A stretch of 33,340 nt of DNA from Deltaproteobacteria bacterium (GTDB lineage Bacteria > Desulfobacterota > Desulfobacteria > Desulfobacterales > B30-G6): NCBI GenBank assembly GCA_024639645.1, contig JAHEIB010000014.1, positions 1 to 33,340 of the forward strand. The letters are read 5' to 3'. The position numbers were made by a program, and so were the translations under genes. Shown piece by piece: positions 32,868 through 33,340 of the stretch. Position 1 is the stretch's first letter; each line of letters begins with the position of its first letter. Below the pieces are notes generated by a model, which saw only the letters and a list, made by a program, of their open reading frames with translations, had not been told where the DNA came from and made no database searches.

Positions 32868-32903
32868 ATGAACATCGAACATCGAACGTCCAACATCCAA
32901 TGC
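32868..32903. repeat. ACATCGAAC direct repeats
   Basis: AACATCGAACATCGAACGTC followed by CAACATCCAATG gives four near-copies of a 9-base word (AACATCGAAC, ATCGAACGT, CAACATCC). Simple tandem sequence in the 540-bp gene-free right end, which otherwise starts with a TTTTAGGTTTTAGGTTTTAA run at 32811-32830. Confidence 0.5.
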
Positions 32904-32962
32904 TGAATTTGACACTGGAAGAAACCGGTGTCGGTGTTGAACCGCAACAGCGTACACTAACC

Positions 32963-33107
32963 AGTATCCATCCATAAATGGTCTTTTCACGCCCTGCCGG
33001 TGTTGGACGCCATGATTTAACGCCTCAAAATAGCTCGCTATTCCTCCGGGTTAAATCTGACGCCCGCCTTGTCAGAGCGCGAAAATCCCTATTTCTGGAC
33101 GGACACT
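32963..33107. mobile_element. MITE-like foldback element of 145 bp
   Basis: The ends AGTATCCATCCATAAATGG and, read backwards, AGTGTCCGTCCAGAAATAGG are imperfect inverted repeats of about 30 bp. Inside, GATTTAAC (33014-33021) pairs with GTTAAATC (33050-33057) and TAGC with GCTA, so the whole element can fold as one hairpin. The outer word ACACTAAC is repeated directly at 32954-32961 and 33103-33110, partly inside the right end. No coding frame. It is typical of a non-autonomous transposable element. Confidence 0.55.
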
Positions 33108-33130
33108 AACTAAATGTCTTGCCGTGGGGT

Positions 33131-33222
33131 ACTAGGGTGCTTGAAGCTGGAATGTTGCTGTCCGCCGATAGCCGTCAGCCACCCTCGAACCCTTGTATCA
33201 CCCTTGATCACTTGAACCCTCA
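33131..33222. repeat. AACCCTTGTATC repeat (family B), copy 4
   Basis: The same word order as the other copies: GTGCTTGAAGCTGGAATG, GCTGTCCGCCGATAGC, GTCAGCCACCCTCGAACCCT, TGTATCACCC and TTGAACCCTCAAG. The final 118 bases of the window (33223-33340) hold no gene or repeat that I can identify. Confidence 0.65.
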
Positions 33223-33340
33223 AGTTTTACGATAATCACACAATGGGAGATTGCTGCAGCCACAACGAAGTGAATGCAGTGATATCACTTTGCCCGAAGG
33301 GTAAAATTAGATGAGATATATAAAGAGAATTTATACAATT

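Overview
The window looks like chromosomal DNA of a sulfate-reducing deltaproteobacterium, probably of the Desulfobacterales (now Desulfobacterota). The main reason is a complete high-molecular-weight cytochrome (Hmc) operon, including a 16-heme HmcA and the Rrf1/Rrf2 regulators, which is characteristic of sulfate reducers. A putative UGA-encoded selenoprotein, two c-di-GMP receptor types and many intergenic palindromic repeats fit that assignment. The taxonomic call is inference; no rRNA or tRNA gene was seen.

Layout. 1-992: 3' end of a PiT phosphate permease and its PhoU-like partner. 1111-10992: a promoter with two tandem 17-bp dyad sites, then hmcA-B-C-D-E-F, a tandem UspA protein, a stand-alone receiver (Rrf1-like), a REC-PAS-histidine kinase and Rrf2. 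11093-14341 (minus): PilZ protein, small membrane protein, MshEN-PilT-type ATPase and transglutaminase-like protein, in that order of transcription. 14513-18270: J-domain protein with a Cys4 N-terminus, then minus-strand radical SAM enzyme, M24 peptidase and PilZ protein. 18419-20768: low-molecular-weight phosphatase, DUF2914-like exported protein and a fused diadenylate cyclase-YbbR protein (CdaA-CdaR). 20919-23692 (minus): enoyl-CoA isomerase-like protein, HesB/IscA-like selenoprotein, macro-domain protein, FmdB-type zinc ribbon protein. 24164-26660 (plus): ndk, TrmJ-type methyltransferase, FAH-family hydrolase. 26851-30683 (minus): LeuD/LeuC-type dehydratase subunits and LepA. 30857-31777: REC-GGDEF diguanylate cyclase. 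31832-32800 (minus): rhomboid protease fused to a DnaJ C-terminal-like domain. The right end (32801-33340) holds only repeats.

How the genes work together. The Hmc complex is a periplasm-to-cytoplasm electron conduit: HmcA outside, HmcB/C/D/E in or on the membrane, HmcF on the cytoplasmic face. The genes that follow it would couple its expression to redox (Rrf2, with a Cys cluster) and to phosphorelay signalling. Nucleotide second messengers recur: two PilZ proteins and one MshEN domain (c-di-GMP readers), one GGDEF enzyme (c-di-GMP maker) and one c-di-AMP synthase.

The intergenic DNA is unusually rich in dispersed repeats. There are at least seven TAAGC-rich palindromic clusters, four long 'AACCCTTGTATC' repeats with inverted companion pieces that encode the C-terminal tails of two proteins, three AATAAAATCG palindromes, two MITE-like inverted-repeat elements and a repeat core shared by three sites around macro-fmdB-ndk. 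The strongest individual discovery is the in-frame UGA at 22105-22107, at the conserved cysteine of a HesB-like protein and followed directly by a SECIS-like hairpin.
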